Source: Gallionellales bacterium GWA2_60_18 (GTDB lineage: Bacteria > Pseudomonadota > Gammaproteobacteria > Burkholderiales > Gallionellaceae). Taken from it: a stretch of 7,555 bases of DNA. Below are positions 7,099 to 7,555 of the stretch, one piece after another. The stretch's first letter is position 1. The number at the start of each line of letters is the position of its first letter. Location: NCBI GenBank assembly GCA_001801105.1, contig MGWS01000012.1, forward strand, positions 1 through 7,555. Direction: 5' to 3'. Both the position numbers and the translations under genes were made by a program. The notes under the pieces were generated by a model. It searched no databases and had not been told where the DNA came from. It saw nothing but the letters and a program-made list of their open reading frames with translations.

Positions 7099-7555
7099 CG
7101 CTACGCTCCGCCACGCGCAGCACCGCGCTGCGCGCGCGCGGGTTGGCCTGCACTTCCGCCCCAGTCGCGCGCACCGCTTTGCCGACCAGATGCAATTTTC
7201 CCTGCGGCACTTCGCTGGCGCGGATCGGCACACCGCGCGGCAGCTTGTCGCCCTCCGCCGTGTCGCGCATGAAGCGCTTCACGATGCGATCCTCCAGCGA
7301 ATGGAAACTGATCACCGCCAGCCTCCCGCCAGCCTTGAGATGCGTCACGCATTGCGGGAGCACCCTCTCAAGCTCTTCGAGCTCCCCGTTGAGATAAATC
7401 CGTATAGCCTGAAAGGTGCGCGTTGCCGGGTTCTGCCCGGCTTCGCGGGTACGTACCGCCTTGCCAACCAGCTCGACGAGCTGCCGCGTGGTGCGGATGG
7501 GTTCGACTGCGCGCGCCGCAACAACCGCCCTTGCAATCTGCTTAGCAAACCGTTC
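7088..7555 (-). CDS. rsmH: RsmH (MraW), 16S rRNA C1402 N4-methyltransferase (5' end cut by the window)
   Basis: SAM-dependent enzyme that methylates the N4 of C1402 in the 16S rRNA P-site region. Only the last 155 residues are here (typical total about 310), so the SAM-binding N-terminus is off the window. The frame is open from the very edge: the first visible residues are [12 protein letters not shown], followed by [12 protein letters not shown], the highly conserved [20 protein letters not shown] block, then [20 protein letters not shown], which is diagnostic of the family, and [14 protein letters not shown] close to the TAG stop. An apparent GTG start at 7363 is internal to this frame and is not the true start. 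The stop lies inside ftsL (11-base overlap). Confidence 0.96.
   Translation of the reverse strand, partial: ERFAKQIARAVVAARAVEPIRTTRQLVELVGKAVRTREAGQNPATRTFQAIRIYLNGELEELERVLPQCVTHLKAGGRLAVISFHSLEDRIVKRFMRDTAEGDKLPRGVPIRASEVPQGKLHLVGKAVRATGAEVQANPRARSAVLRVAERSDVA
7106..7109 (-). promoter_or_regulatory. ftsL ribosome binding site
   Basis: The minus strand reads GGAG 7 bases before the ATG at 7098, inside the end of rsmH. It supports the short 101-residue FtsL over the upstream ATG at 7233. Confidence 0.6.

Noticed and set aside
7099..7233. Longer FtsL with a 45-residue N-terminal extension
   Set aside because: The extension is Cys/Arg-rich, overlaps rsmH coding sequence fully, and would place the membrane helix far from the N-terminus. 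The ATG at 7098 has its own GGAG.
1..7555. A novel defence, mobile or biosynthetic system
   Set aside because: All seven genes are standard dcw members in standard order with no spare coding space, so nothing in the window supports a new system.

Overview
The window is an uninterrupted piece of a division and cell wall (dcw) cluster, with every gene on the minus strand. In transcription order, from high to low coordinates, it reads rsmH (5' part missing), ftsL, ftsI, murE, murF, mraY, murD (3' part missing). This is the canonical dcw order. The window ends before the ftsW-murG-murC-ftsQAZ part that usually follows, and begins inside rsmH, after the mraZ that usually precedes it.

The sequence is GC-rich. 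MurE carries the DNPR motif that marks a meso-diaminopimelate-adding enzyme, so this is a Gram-negative-type peptidoglycan. Protein wording (MraY and FtsI in particular) together with gene order suggests a betaproteobacterium, perhaps near the Nitrosomonadales/Gallionellaceae. That placement comes from memory of family sequences, not from a search.

Layout: 7555-7088 is the C-terminal half of RsmH (16S rRNA methyltransferase); 7098-6793 is FtsL (divisome bitopic protein); 6796-5066 is FtsI/PBP3 (septal transpeptidase); 5066-3579 is MurE; 3582-2104 is MurF; 2103-1018 is MraY (lipid I synthase); 1021-1 is the N-terminal 340 residues of MurD. There is no intergenic space. Neighbours overlap by 11, 4, 1, 4, 0 and 4 bases, so the set is almost certainly one transcript with coupled translation. 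I see no promoter, terminator, RNA gene, mobile element or CRISPR array.

MurD, MurE and MurF add D-Glu, meso-DAP and D-Ala-D-Ala to the cytoplasmic UDP-MurNAc peptide. MraY moves the finished phospho-MurNAc-pentapeptide to undecaprenyl phosphate. FtsI cross-links the resulting strands at the septum, with FtsL as part of the activating FtsQLB complex.

The one clear departure from a textbook cluster is at the murF-mraY junction (about 2107-2202). A low-complexity, purine/pyrimidine-skewed repeat-like segment has been read into the end of murF. It gives MurF an extra Pro/Lys/Glu-rich tail of about 32 residues, supplies the mraY ribosome binding site, and places a strong G-quadruplex motif on the template strand. 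I found no convincing new biological system.
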